A DNA stretch of 64,000 bases from Streptomyces hoynatensis (lineage in GTDB: Bacteria; Actinomycetota; Actinomycetes; Streptomycetales; Streptomycetaceae). A program made the translations under genes and the position numbers. The notes under the pieces were generated by a model. It was not told where the DNA came from. It did no database searches and saw nothing but the letters and a program-made list of their open reading frames with translations. The stretch covers positions 124,001 through 188,000 of the forward strand of contig NZ_RBAL01000001.1 of assembly GCF_003626535.1 (NCBI RefSeq). Direction: 5' to 3'. Positions 55,311-63,642 of this stretch are shown piece after piece; positions within the stretch are counted from its first letter, which is position 1; each line of letters starts with the position of its first letter.

Positions 55311-55325
55311 GGCCGGGCCGTGGCC
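55311..55325 (+). repeat. 15-bp direct repeat, right flank of the DUF262 cassette
   Basis: Second copy of GGCCGGGCCGTGGCC, 103 bases upstream of the DUF262 start and 37 bases from the DsrE-like gene end. Confidence 0.4.
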
Positions 55326-55361
55326 GGTCCGCCCGGCGCCGGCGTGGCGTGCGGGGCCGGT

Positions 55362-55718
55362 TCAGAAGGTGATGACCGTGGCGGCTTCGAGGGTGTGGCG
55401 GAGGAACTCGTCGCGGGCGACGCGCAGGCGCAGGCCGCGGCGGGTCAGTTCGGCCTCGGTGCCCTCGGCGCGGGCCGCGTTGACGCAGGCGGTGACGCGG
55501 ACGCCGCTCGCGACCAGTGCGTCGATGCGCCGGTTGTAGACCTCGCCCGCCGCCGAGCCGCCGGGGCCGGTGAGGCGCCGCTGGGCCGGGCCGAAGCAGA
55601 AGACCTCGACCTCGCAGCCGTGGTCGGCGGCCACCTCGTGGACGCGCTGGGCCGCGCGCGTGCCCAGGGTGAGGGAGTCATCGTCGTCGTGGAACACGTG
55701 GAACACGGTCGTGGGCAT
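55362..55718 (-). CDS. DsrE-family protein
   Basis: A 118-residue cytoplasmic protein resembling the DsrE/DsrF/YchN fold, an alpha/beta hexamer-forming family linked to sulfur relay. Visible segments are TTVFHVFHDDDDSLTLGTRA, CEVEVFCFGPAQRRL and VTACVNAARAEG, where Cys may correspond to the family's active cysteine. The ATG at 55718 is preferred because the 21 residues before it are unlike the family. It stands alone between the cassette and truA, divergent from truA. Function not assigned. Confidence 0.75.
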   Translation of the reverse strand: MPTTVFHVFHDDDDSLTLGTRAAQRVHEVAADHGCEVEVFCFGPAQRRLTGPGGSAAGEVYNRRIDALVASGVRVTACVNAARAEGTEAELTRRGLRLRVARDEFLRHTLEAATVITF

Positions 55719-55855
55719 CGGGCCAGCCTTCCGGTGCGCTGGAGGGGAGGTCACGCAGCCTAGGCCCGTCTCGGATCGCAAGACCGCACGTTTCGTATGG
55801 CGAGACGATCGGGAGGGGAGGGGGCCTGCCCCCGGGGCTCTGAGAGGATCGGGGC

Positions 55856-56704
55856 GTGAGCGGTGAGGTTGCGGATGGGTACGTGCGGGTGCGTCTCGAC
55901 CTGGCGTACGACGGGCGGGAGTTCTCCGGGTGGGCCAGGCAGGAGGGGCTGCGGACGGTCCAGGGCGAGCTGGAGGAGGCGCTGCGGATCGTCACGCGCT
56001 CGGCGCGCGCCTTCGAGCTGACCGTGGCCGGGCGCACGGACGCCGGGGTGCACGCCAGGGGGCAGGTGGCGCACGTGGATCTGCCCGCCGGGGTGTGGGC
56101 CGAGCAGGGGGAGCAGCTGGTGCGGCGGCTGGCCGGGCGCCTGCCGCAGGACGTGCGGGTGTGGCGGGCGGAACGCGCCCCGGCGCACTTCGACGCCAGG
56201 TTCTCCGCGATCTGGCGCCGCTACGCCTACCGCGTCTGCGACCACCCCGGGGGCGTCGACCCGCTCCAGCGTGGCCATGTGCTGTGGCACAACTGGCCGC
56301 TTGACGTGGCGGCGATGAACGAGGCCGCGCGGCTGCTGCTGGGCGAGCACGACTTCGCGGCGTACTGCAAGCGGAGGGAGGGCGCCACCACGATCCGCAC
56401 GCTGCAGGCGCTGAGCTGGGAGCGGCGGCCCGACGGGATCGTGGAGGGGCGGGTGCAGGCGGACGCCTTCTGCCACAACATGGTGCGCTCCCTGGTCGGC
56501 GCGCTGCTCTTCGTGGGCGACGGGCACCGGCCGCCGGACTGGCCGGCGAAGGTGCTGGGGGCGCGGGTGCGGGACTCGGCGGTGCACGTGGTGCGGCCGC
56601 ACGGGCTGACCCTGGAGGAGGTGGCGTACCCGCCGCGGGACCGGCTCGCCGCGCGGAACCGGGAGGCGCGGCAGCGCCGTTCGCTCCCGGAGGCCGCGGG
56701 CTGA
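55856..56704 (+). CDS. truA: tRNA pseudouridine synthase A
   Basis: Makes pseudouridine at positions 38-40 of the anticodon arm in many tRNAs (282 aa). The catalytic residue is Asp62 in [37 protein letters not shown] and [20 protein letters not shown] are the other family blocks. GTG start 138 bases from the divergent DsrE gene. Its usual neighbours, rplQ upstream and rplM-rpsI downstream, are separated here by the accessory insertion at 50.3-55.8 kb. Confidence 0.96.
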   Translation: MSGEVADGYVRVRLDLAYDGREFSGWARQEGLRTVQGELEEALRIVTRSARAFELTVAGRTDAGVHARGQVAHVDLPAGVWAEQGEQLVRRLAGRLPQDVRVWRAERAPAHFDARFSAIWRRYAYRVCDHPGGVDPLQRGHVLWHNWPLDVAAMNEAARLLLGEHDFAAYCKRREGATTIRTLQALSWERRPDGIVEGRVQADAFCHNMVRSLVGALLFVGDGHRPPDWPAKVLGARVRDSAVHVVRPHGLTLEEVAYPPRDRLAARNREARQRRSLPEAAG

Positions 56705-56710
56705 GCCGGG

Positions 56711-57616
56711 TCAGCCGTTGTTGCGGTTGCGCTCCTCGACGATCGCGCTGGCCGAGGCGGAGGCCTGGGCCTCGCCGCGGGCGATGATCCGGGAGAAGGC
56801 GTGGTCGTTGCCGTCCTGGGAGGCCTGCAGGGCGGGGGTGTTCTCGCCGCTGTCCGGGGTGCCGTCGCTGTTGCCCGCGATGGTGAAGTAGGCGTACCTG
56901 CCCACCTGGTTGGTGGTGATCCGGCAGCCGCCGTTCCCGCAGAAGTCGGGGGCGCCGCCGCCGGTGAGCGGCAGCAGGTTGACCTCGCCGTTCGCGTCGG
57001 CCGCCGTGCCGGCGTCCTCGCGGGCCGCCGCGGCCTCGTCCTCGCCGGGGAACTGGGCGACGCCGACGGTCACGGCGACCCCGTCGGCGGTGTAGGTCGC
57101 CCGCAGCAGGGTGGCGCAGTCGTGCTCCGTGAGCACCGCGGCGAGTTCGGAGGTGACGGCGTCGGCGCAGCCCTCGGTCGCGTCGCTGGCGGCCAGCGTG
57201 TACGTCCGCCCCTCGACCTCCATCGTGTCCCCGGCGAAGAAGGTGCCCGGTTCGAAGGGGGCGAGGTCCTTGTCGGCGTCCGAGATGAATTCCCGCGGCT
57301 CCGGCAGGGGCGGCAGCGTCGTCTCGGCGAAGCTCGGCCCGGCGTGGTCGCCGCTCTCCGAGGGGTCGGGCAGGGCGGTCGAGGAGCCGCCTGAGGCGCC
57401 CGCCTCGTCGTCGCCGCCCTGGCCCGCGATGACGAACGCCACCACGGTGCCTATCGCGACGGCGGCCAGCACCCCGCCGGTGATCAGCCACGCGCGCCTG
57501 CGGCCGCGTTGCCGCTCGGCGTCCGCCGCCAGCGCGTTCCAGTCGGGCTGCCCCTGCGATCCCGCGGGGACCCACCCCGATCCGCCGCCCTGCCCCTGAC
57601 CCTGCCCAAAGCTCAT
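56711..57616 (-). CDS. Single-pass membrane protein of unknown function
   Basis: A 301-residue protein with a Gly/Gln-rich cytoplasmic start (1-25), a basic RQRGRRR before one helix (about 43-64), then an acidic linker and an outer domain (about 110-300). Two cysteine pairs, in EGCADAVTSELAAVLTEHDC and PDFCGNGGCRITT, could form disulfides outside the cell. The pattern fits membrane-anchored sensor or anti-sigma-like accessory proteins in Streptomyces, but no family is recognised. It converges with truA, six bases from its stop. Confidence 0.8.
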   Translation of the reverse strand: MSFGQGQGQGGGSGWVPAGSQGQPDWNALAADAERQRGRRRAWLITGGVLAAVAIGTVVAFVIAGQGGDDEAGASGGSSTALPDPSESGDHAGPSFAETTLPPLPEPREFISDADKDLAPFEPGTFFAGDTMEVEGRTYTLAASDATEGCADAVTSELAAVLTEHDCATLLRATYTADGVAVTVGVAQFPGEDEAAAAREDAGTAADANGEVNLLPLTGGGAPDFCGNGGCRITTNQVGRYAYFTIAGNSDGTPDSGENTPALQASQDGNDHAFSRIIARGEAQASASASAIVEERNRNNG

Positions 57617-57831
57617 GGCCGGATTTTATGCGCTGCCGCGGTGCCGGGGACCGCCCGTGGCCGGGCCGCGACGGGCTCGCGACGGCGCCGTGACGGGGGC
57701 GGCGGCGCAGGCGGTGGCGCGGGCGGCGGCGCGGGGCGTGCGGGCGGTCGTGCGGGGCGGCGCGGAGCGGTGGCGCGGGGTGTGCGAGGGTGGGGCGCGC
57801 AGGGGCGGGGGACCGGCGTGAGACGGCCGTT

Positions 57832-57861
57832 TTGACCCGGTCGCGGCCGGGGCGGTACCCT
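57832..57861 (+). promoter_or_regulatory. rplM-rpsI promoter
   Basis: TTGACC (57832-57837), an 18-base spacer and TACCCT (57856-57861). The -35 is the same hexamer as in the str promoter. A leader of about 185 bases with an unusual A/T-rich patch (AAATATAAAA at 57871-57880) precedes rplM. Bases 57617-57831 show nothing recognised. Confidence 0.55.
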
Positions 57862-58052
57862 GCCTGGTCGAAATATAAAACTCTGCGTATGGCTTGCTCG
57901 ATCTCACGTGAGGGGCCTTGCGCCGGTCCACCAGGATGGTCCGCCAGCGGCCAGCGCCCGGTTTGCGTCGCCGGAGCGCGGTCGTCACTGCCGTGATCGC
58001 CGGGTGGCCTTGTCAGGATCTCTCCACACTGAAGAAGCGAAGGCTACGACCC

Positions 58053-58496
58053 GTGCGTACGTACAGCCCCAAGCCCGGCGACATCCAGCGGCAGTGGCAC
58101 GTCATCGACGCGTCCGACGTCGTTCTGGGCCGTCTGGCCTCCCAGGCCGCCTCCCTGCTGCGGGGCAAGCACAAGCCGGTGTACGCGCCGCACGTTGACA
58201 CCGGTGACTTCGTCATCATCGTCAACGCCGACAAGGTGCACCTCTCCGGCAACAAGGCGACCCAGAAGCTGGCCTACCGGCACTCCGGTTACCCGGGCGG
58301 TCTGCGGTCCGTCCGCTACCAGGACCTGCTGGCCAAGAACCCGGAGAAGGCGGTGGAGAAGGCGGTCAAGGGCATGCTCCCGAAGAACAGCCTCGGCCGC
58401 CAGATGTTCTCCAAGCTGAAGGTCTACGCAGGCCCCGAGCACCCGCACGCCGCCCAGCGGCCGGTGCCGTTCGAGATCACCCAGGTCGCGCAGTAG
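58053..58496 (+). CDS. rplM: 50S ribosomal protein L13
   Basis: L13 (147 aa) is an early 50S assembly protein. [39 protein letters not shown] and [15 protein letters not shown] are conserved. The GTG at 58053 gives the standard length; the Shine-Dalgarno GAAGCGAAGG is modest. Co-transcribed with rpsI, 40 bases downstream. Confidence 0.98.
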   Translation: MRTYSPKPGDIQRQWHVIDASDVVLGRLASQAASLLRGKHKPVYAPHVDTGDFVIIVNADKVHLSGNKATQKLAYRHSGYPGGLRSVRYQDLLAKNPEKAVEKAVKGMLPKNSLGRQMFSKLKVYAGPEHPHAAQRPVPFEITQVAQ

Positions 58497-58536
58497 TCCG
58501 GCCACCCCTAAGACGAAAGAGAATCTGAGGAGAATC

Positions 58537-59049
58537 GTGGCCGAGCCCACCCCTGAGTCCCTTGACGCCGAGGTCCCCGAGGTCGAGGAGTACACGACCG
58601 AGAGCGCGCCGGAGGAGTTCGAGGCCTCGCCCGAGACCGTCGCGGCCCGCTTCGGCGAGCCGCAGCCCGGCGCCGGCACCGGCCGGCGGAAGAACGCGAT
58701 CGCCCGCGTGCGCATCCTGCCCGGCACCGGCAAGTGGAAGATCAACGGCCGCACCCTGGAGAACTACTTCCCCAACAAGGTGCACCAGCAGTCGGTCAAC
58801 GAGCCGTTCAAGGTCCTCGAACTCGACGACCGCTACGACGTGGTCGCCCGCATCTCCGGCGGCGGCGTCTCCGGCCAGGCCGGCGCGCTGCGGCTGGGCG
58901 TGGCCCGCGCGCTGAACGAGGCGGACGTGGACAACAACCGCGGCCCGCTGAAGAAGGCCGGGTTCCTGACCCGCGACGCGCGTTCCGTGGAGCGGAAGAA
59001 GGCCGGTCTGAAGAAGGCCCGCAAGGGTACGCAGTACAGCAAGCGCTAA
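58537..59049 (+). CDS. rpsI: 30S ribosomal protein S9
   Basis: S9 (170 aa) has a C-terminal tail reaching the P-site anticodon. The tail [12 protein letters not shown] with its final Arg is intact, and [20 protein letters not shown] and [19 protein letters not shown] define the core. An acidic Glu/Pro-rich extension of about 45 residues precedes the core, typical of actinobacteria. GTG start after GAGGAGA. Confidence 0.98.
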   Translation: MAEPTPESLDAEVPEVEEYTTESAPEEFEASPETVAARFGEPQPGAGTGRRKNAIARVRILPGTGKWKINGRTLENYFPNKVHQQSVNEPFKVLELDDRYDVVARISGGGVSGQAGALRLGVARALNEADVDNNRGPLKKAGFLTRDARSVERKKAGLKKARKGTQYSKR

Positions 59050-59063
59050 TCGGGTACTTTTCG

Positions 59064-59105
59064 GCGCCCCGGCAGCACCTCCGTGCTGCCGGGGCGCTCG
59101 TTTTA
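59064..59105 (+). terminator. Rho-independent terminator after rpsI
   Basis: A perfect 15-bp stem (59064-59078 with 59083-59097) with CTCC tetraloop, followed by TCGTTTTA. The clearest textbook terminator in the window. Confidence 0.92.
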
Positions 59106-59162
59106 TAGGGTTTACGCGCCGGCGATTCTGCCGGAACTGGGCGGAAACTCGGAGGAAAAACA

Positions 59163-60524
59163 GTGGGAAGACTCTTCGGCACCGACGGCGTGCGGGGCGT
59201 CGCCAACGCGGATCTCACGGCCGAGATGGCCCTCGGCCTGTCGGTTGCCGCCGTCGGCGTGCTCGCGGCCCCCTCGGGCGACGGCCCGGCGCGACGGCCG
59301 GTCGCCGTCGTCGGGCGCGACCCGCGGGCGTCCGGGGAGTTCCTGGAGGCGGCCGTGGTGGCGGGGCTCGCCAGCGCGGGCGTGGACGTGCTGCGGGTGG
59401 GCGTGCTGCCGACCCCCGCCGTCGCCTACCTGACCGGCGCGCTCGGCGCGGACTTCGGCGTGATGCTCTCGGCCAGCCACAACCCGATGCCGGACAACGG
59501 CGTCAAGTTCTTCGCCCGCGGCGGGCACAAGCTGGCCGACGAGTTGGAGGACCGGATCGAGGCGGCGTACCGCGAGCACGCCGCGGGCGAGCCCTGGGAC
59601 CGGCCGGTCGGCGCCGGGGTGGGCCGGGTCACCGACTACGGCGAGGGCTTCGACATGTACGTCTCCCACCTGGTGAGCGCGCTGCCCAACCGGCTGGACG
59701 GCCTGCGGGTCGTCATCGACGCCGCGCACGGCGCCGCCTCCCGGGTGGCCCCCGAGGCATTCGCCAGGGCCGGCGCCGAGGTGGTCACGATCGGCGCCGA
59801 GCCGGACGGGCTCAACATCAACGACGGCTACGGCACGATGCACCTGGACGCGCTGCGCGGCGCGGTGGTGGCCGAGGGCGCCGACCTGGGCATCGCCGTG
59901 GACGGGGACGCCGACCGGTGCCTGGCGGCCGACCGCGAGGGCCGGGAGATCGACGGGGATCAGATCCTGGCGGTGCTCGGCCTCGCGATGCGGGAGGCCG
60001 GGCGGCTCGCCCACGACACGGTCGTCGCCACCGTGATGTCGAACCTCGGCTTCACGCTGGCCATGGAGCGCGAGGGCGTGCGGCTGAAGCACACCGCGGT
60101 CGGCGACCGCTACGTGCTGGAGGAGATGAAGCGCGGCGGCTACTCGCTCGGCGGGGAACAGTCGGGCCACGTGATCGTCCTCGACCACGCCACGACCGGC
60201 GACGGCACCCTCACCGGGCTGCTGCTCGCCGCCAGGGTGGCCGCCACCCGCCGCCCGCTCTCCGAGCTGGCCGCCGTGATGGAGCGGCTGCCGCAGGTGC
60301 TGATCAACGTGCCCGACGTCGACAAGAGCCGGGTCTCCGAGTCGCGGGAGCTCGCGGAGGCCGTCGCGGAGGCGGAGCGGCAGCTCGGCGAGACCGGGCG
60401 GGTGCTGCTGCGGCCCTCGGGCACCGAGCCCCTCGTGCGCGTGATGGTGGAGGCGGCCGACGCGGCCCAGGCGGGCACCGTGGCCGCCGGTCTCGCGGAC
60501 GCGGTCAAGTCGGCGCTCGGCTGA
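59163..60524 (+). CDS. glmM: Phosphoglucosamine mutase
   Basis: Converts glucosamine-6-phosphate to glucosamine-1-phosphate for UDP-GlcNAc and cell wall synthesis (453 aa). The phosphoserine is Ser104 in [13 protein letters not shown]; the metal loop is DGDADRCLA and the sugar-binding loop GGEQSGHVI. The C-terminal phosphate-binding site is [18 protein letters not shown] start with GGAGGAAAA upstream. Its substrate comes from GlmS, but the GlmS-like gene 1.2 kb downstream looks inactive. Confidence 0.97.
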   Translation: MGRLFGTDGVRGVANADLTAEMALGLSVAAVGVLAAPSGDGPARRPVAVVGRDPRASGEFLEAAVVAGLASAGVDVLRVGVLPTPAVAYLTGALGADFGVMLSASHNPMPDNGVKFFARGGHKLADELEDRIEAAYREHAAGEPWDRPVGAGVGRVTDYGEGFDMYVSHLVSALPNRLDGLRVVIDAAHGAASRVAPEAFARAGAEVVTIGAEPDGLNINDGYGTMHLDALRGAVVAEGADLGIAVDGDADRCLAADREGREIDGDQILAVLGLAMREAGRLAHDTVVATVMSNLGFTLAMEREGVRLKHTAVGDRYVLEEMKRGGYSLGGEQSGHVIVLDHATTGDGTLTGLLLAARVAATRRPLSELAAVMERLPQVLINVPDVDKSRVSESRELAEAVAEAERQLGETGRVLLRPSGTEPLVRVMVEAADAAQAGTVAAGLADAVKSALG

Positions 60525-60550
60525 GCCCGCAGGACCCGGGGCGTCCGGCG

Positions 60551-60596
60551 GGGGCGTTCGGCGGGCGGGAGGGGCGTTCGGCGGGCGCGTTCGGCG
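60551..60596. repeat. Short tandem repeat between glmM and coaA
   Basis: GGGGCGTTCGGCGGGCG occurs at 60551-60567 and 60571-60587 (20-base period), followed by a partial third copy, in the 91-base gap between convergent genes. Confidence 0.7.
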
Positions 60597-60615
60597 CGAG
60601 ACGCACGGCGCGCGT

Positions 60616-61659
60616 TCACAGCGCGCGCAGGCGCACGCGCCGCACGGCGTGGTCGCCCCCCTTCTGCAGGACGAGCGTGGCCCGGGCCCTGGTCGGGGCG
60701 ATGTTCTCCACCAGGTTCGGCTCGTTGATGGTCCGCCAGTTCTCCAGGGCGTAGGCCAGGGCCTCCTCCTCCGGGAGGGCGGCGTACGTGCTGAAGTACG
60801 ACTGCGGGTCACGGAAGGCGGTGGCCCGCAGCGCGCGGAACCGGTCGAGGTACCAGGTCCGGATGTCGGCGGTCCTGGCGTCGACGTAGATCGAGAAGTC
60901 GAAGTAGTCGGCCAGGCCCACCCGGCCGGGCGGCGCGGCCTGCAGCACGTTGAGCCCCTCCACGATCAGCACGTCGGGGCGGCGCACGGTGAGCGTCTCG
61001 CCGGGGACGATGTCGTAGGTCAGGTGGGAGTAGACGGGGGCGCGCACCGTCTCGCGGCCCGCCTTGACCTCCGCGACGAAGCGGGTGAGCGCCCGCCGGT
61101 CGTAGGACTCGGGGAAGCCCTTGCGGCGCATCAGGCCGCGGCGGGCCAGCTCGGCGTTCGGCAGCAGGAAGCCGTCGGTGGTGACCAGCTCCACGCGCGG
61201 GTGCTCGGGCCAGCGGGCGAGCAGCGCGCGCAGCAGCCGGGAGACGGTGGACTTGCCCACGGCGACGCTGCCGGCGATGCCGATGACGAACGGGCTCGGC
61301 GGCCTCGCGGCGGCGGGGCCGAGGAAGGCGGCGAGGGCGCCGCGCAGCCGGTGGGTGGCGCCGACGTGGAGGTTGAGCAGCCGGGAGAGCGGCAGGTAGA
61401 CCTCGCGGACCTCGTCGAGGCCGATGACGTCCCCGAGGCTGCGCAGCCCGTCAAGCTCCTGCGCGGTCAGCGGGAGCGGGGTCCGCTCGCGCAGGGCGCT
61501 CCACTCCTCGCGGCCCAGGTCGAGAAACGGGGTGGGGCTCGCCTGGGCGCGGGTGGACGCGGCCCCGGGGGCGGGTTTCCCGGCCGGTTCCCGAGCCGGT
61601 TGGGGGGCGGATTCCGGGGACGGCTCGGGGCCGGCGGACCGGTGGAGCGAGGTGGACAC
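60616..61659 (-). CDS. coaA: Pantothenate kinase type I
   Basis: Phosphorylates pantothenate, the first and regulated step of coenzyme A synthesis (347 aa). The P-loop is GSVAVGKST at 130-138. [29 protein letters not shown] and [12 protein letters not shown] follow, then [11 protein letters not shown]. Residues 1-42 form a Pro/Ala/Ser-rich extension; the GTG at 61659 or a later start are both possible. It is divergent from the GlmS-like gene with only 34 bases between. Confidence 0.96.
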   Translation of the reverse strand: MSTSLHRSAGPEPSPESAPQPAREPAGKPAPGAASTRAQASPTPFLDLGREEWSALRERTPLPLTAQELDGLRSLGDVIGLDEVREVYLPLSRLLNLHVGATHRLRGALAAFLGPAAARPPSPFVIGIAGSVAVGKSTVSRLLRALLARWPEHPRVELVTTDGFLLPNAELARRGLMRRKGFPESYDRRALTRFVAEVKAGRETVRAPVYSHLTYDIVPGETLTVRRPDVLIVEGLNVLQAAPPGRVGLADYFDFSIYVDARTADIRTWYLDRFRALRATAFRDPQSYFSTYAALPEEEALAYALENWRTINEPNLVENIAPTRARATLVLQKGGDHAVRRVRLRAL

Positions 61660-61693
61660 CCGGACATTCTCCGCCCCCGGCTAGTCTGCCCGC

Positions 61694-62485
61694 ATGTGCG
61701 GGATGGTCGGTTACGTAGGAGTCCAGTCGGCCCTCGACGCGGTGCTGGAGGGGCTCGGCCGGCTGGCCGGGCCGGGCGCGGGCCCCGGGGCGGGCCCAGG
61801 AGCGGCGGAGGGGCCCAACACGGCGGCGGCCGTGGGCAGTTCCGGGGTCGCCGTGCTCGCGGACGGCGGCCTCGCGGCGGCCGGGGCGTGCGGGGGGCTG
61901 CCGAAGTTGCGCGAGGCGCTGCGCGGGCGCCCGCTGCCGACCGGGGCGTGCGCCGTCGGCCGGCTGGGTGGCGCGGCGGGCGCGCACTCCGCCCAGGGCG
62001 CGCCGGAGGCGGCGCCGCGGCTGGATGCCTCGGGCCGGGTCGCCGTGGTGCACGACGGCGGCCTGGACAACCGCGGCGAATTGCGCGCCGAGCTGGCCGC
62101 GCGGGGCCACGGCCTGGTCTCGGAGGCGGACGCCGAGGTGGTGGCCCACCTGCTGGCCGAGGCCTTCTCCTCCTGCGTGGAGCTCGGCGAGGCGATGCGG
62201 CAGGTGTGCCGCTCGCTGCGCGGCAGCTTCTCCCTGCTCGCGGTGCACGCCGACCAGCCCGACGCGGTGGTGGGCGCCTGCCGCGGGGCGCCGCTCGCGG
62301 TGGGGGTGGGCGAGGGGGAGTCCTACCTCGCCTCCGACCCGGCGGCCTTCGGCGGACAGGCCACGCGCGAGGTGCTGCGGCTCGGCGGAGAGGCCGGGGT
62401 GGTGGTGCTGCGGCGCGACCACCCGGAGGCGGACGAGGTGCGGTGCGAGGTCACCGACCTGGACGGGGGAGTGGTGCGGGCGTGA
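61694..62485 (+). CDS. Truncated, degenerate GlmS glutaminase-domain protein
   Basis: A 263-residue protein matching only the N-terminal glutaminase (Ntn, GATase 2) half of glucosamine-6-phosphate synthase. The start [20 protein letters not shown] keeps the nucleophile Cys2, and [13 protein letters not shown] and [15 protein letters not shown] align well. Key signatures are lost: the RGYDSAG segment is replaced by Pro/Gly/Ala sequence, HTRWATHG by [10 protein letters not shown], and the oxyanion HNG by HDG. Both SIS isomerase domains are missing and acpS starts at its stop. The open frame and codon use suggest it is expressed, perhaps as a non-catalytic relic. A functional glmS must lie elsewhere. 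Confidence 0.85.
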   Translation: MCGMVGYVGVQSALDAVLEGLGRLAGPGAGPGAGPGAAEGPNTAAAVGSSGVAVLADGGLAAAGACGGLPKLREALRGRPLPTGACAVGRLGGAAGAHSAQGAPEAAPRLDASGRVAVVHDGGLDNRGELRAELAARGHGLVSEADAEVVAHLLAEAFSSCVELGEAMRQVCRSLRGSFSLLAVHADQPDAVVGACRGAPLAVGVGEGESYLASDPAAFGGQATREVLRLGGEAGVVVLRRDHPEADEVRCEVTDLDGGVVRA

Positions 62486-62850
62486 TCGTCGGTGTGGGGA
62501 TCGACGTGGCGGAGATCGACCGCTTTGCGCGCTCCCTGGAGCGCACGCCCGAGCTCGCGGACCGGCTCTTCGTGCCGGCCGAGCTGCTGCTGCCGGGCGG
62601 GGAGCGGCGGGGGGTGGCCTCGCTGGCGGCCAGGTTCGCGGCGAAGGAGGCGGTCGCCAAGGCGCTGGGGGCGCCGGGCGGGCTGCGCTGGAGGGACGCG
62701 GAGATCCGCCAGGAGGACTCGGGACGGCCGCGCCTGGAGGTGCGCGGCACCGTGGCGGCCCGCGCGGCCGAACTCGGCGTCCTGGCCTGGCACGTCTCCC
62801 TGAGCCACGACGCGGGGGTGGCCTCCGCGGTGGTCATCGCGGAGGGCTGA
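62482..62850 (+). CDS. acpS: Holo-[acyl-carrier-protein] synthase
   Basis: Transfers 4'-phosphopantetheine from CoA to the serine of acyl carrier proteins (122 aa), activating fatty acid and some polyketide synthases. The magnesium site is Asp8 in [13 protein letters not shown] with Glu in [13 protein letters not shown]. The end [20 protein letters not shown] is typical. GTG at 62482 overlaps the GlmS-like stop by four bases, so translation is coupled. CoA made by way of CoaA nearby is its cosubstrate. Confidence 0.96.
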   Translation: MIVGVGIDVAEIDRFARSLERTPELADRLFVPAELLLPGGERRGVASLAARFAAKEAVAKALGAPGGLRWRDAEIRQEDSGRPRLEVRGTVAARAAELGVLAWHVSLSHDAGVASAVVIAEG

Positions 62851-63015
62851 GCGGCCCGGCGCTCCGAGACGGCGTGCCCGGAAGTTCCCCGTTCGCGCCG
62901 AGATCATCCCAAGGAGTGAAAGAACTCGTGACGGCGTGCGCAGGACTGGTGTCCCAGGGCAATCTGCCAACGGGGTGACGAGCCCGGACGTAACCTGGCG
63001 AGACCGAGAGGGAGG

Positions 63016-63642
63016 ATGACGGTGACAGCGATGGCCGCCGAGCCCATGAGTGAACCGAAGAACCGCCCGACTGACCTCGACCCCGTGGAACTGCTGGCTG
63101 CGTACGAAGCGGCGGCTCCCGCGCCCCTTCGGCACGAGTACTACGAGGGGGCATTGCTTGTGACGCCGTATCCGGACCGCCCGCACAATCGGGCGATCAG
63201 GCTGCTGGTCGGCCAGTTCGAGGCCGCGGGCTTCGACCACGTCGGCTTCGGGGAGGGCTTCCGCTTCCCCCCTCGGGAAAAGCTCAAGGCTTCCCTGGCC
63301 GTGCCCGACTTCAACGTGCTGCACCGCGAACCGACCGACCTCGACGAGCAGTTCCGCCGGGCGAACGGCGGCTGGTACTCCTCCGAACTGCTCGCGCTGG
63401 TGGGCGAGGTCACCTCGACCAACCACGAGTTCGACACCGGCCCCAAGTTCCGCACCTACGCCGCCTCCGGGGTCCCGGTGTACGTGGTGATCCACCGGCA
63501 GGAGGGCAAGGCGTACGCGTACCGCGAGCCGGTGCCGGGCGAGGCGCGCTACGAGGCCGTCGAGGAGGTGAAGCTGGGCGACATGCTGCCGCTGCCCGCG
63601 CCCTATCCCTCGCTCGACACCTCCGTGGCGCTCAGCAGCTGA
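63016..63642 (+). CDS. Uma2-family (DUF820) putative nuclease
   Basis: A 208-residue protein of the Uma2 restriction-endonuclease-like family, which is widespread in Streptomyces and cyanobacteria. The PD-(D/E)XK site is Asp98 in AVPDFNVLHRE, Glu131 in LVGEVTSTNHEFD and Lys144 in GPKFRTYAASGVPVYVV. The early LRHEYYEGALLVTPYPDRPH is typical. Biological role is unproven; many copies occur per genome. The start may be the ATG at 63016 or the better-spaced GTG at 63022 (GGAGG six bases before). Its 3' end overlaps the converging nnrD-like gene by 40 bases. Confidence 0.88.
   Translation: MTVTAMAAEPMSEPKNRPTDLDPVELLAAYEAAAPAPLRHEYYEGALLVTPYPDRPHNRAIRLLVGQFEAAGFDHVGFGEGFRFPPREKLKASLAVPDFNVLHREPTDLDEQFRRANGGWYSSELLALVGEVTSTNHEFDTGPKFRTYAASGVPVYVVIHRQEGKAYAYREPVPGEARYEAVEEVKLGDMLPLPAPYPSLDTSVALSS

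Noticed and set aside
50229..55361. Insertion sequence or prophage explaining the accessory block before truA
   Set aside because: No transposase, integrase, terminal inverted repeats or tRNA attachment site could be found.
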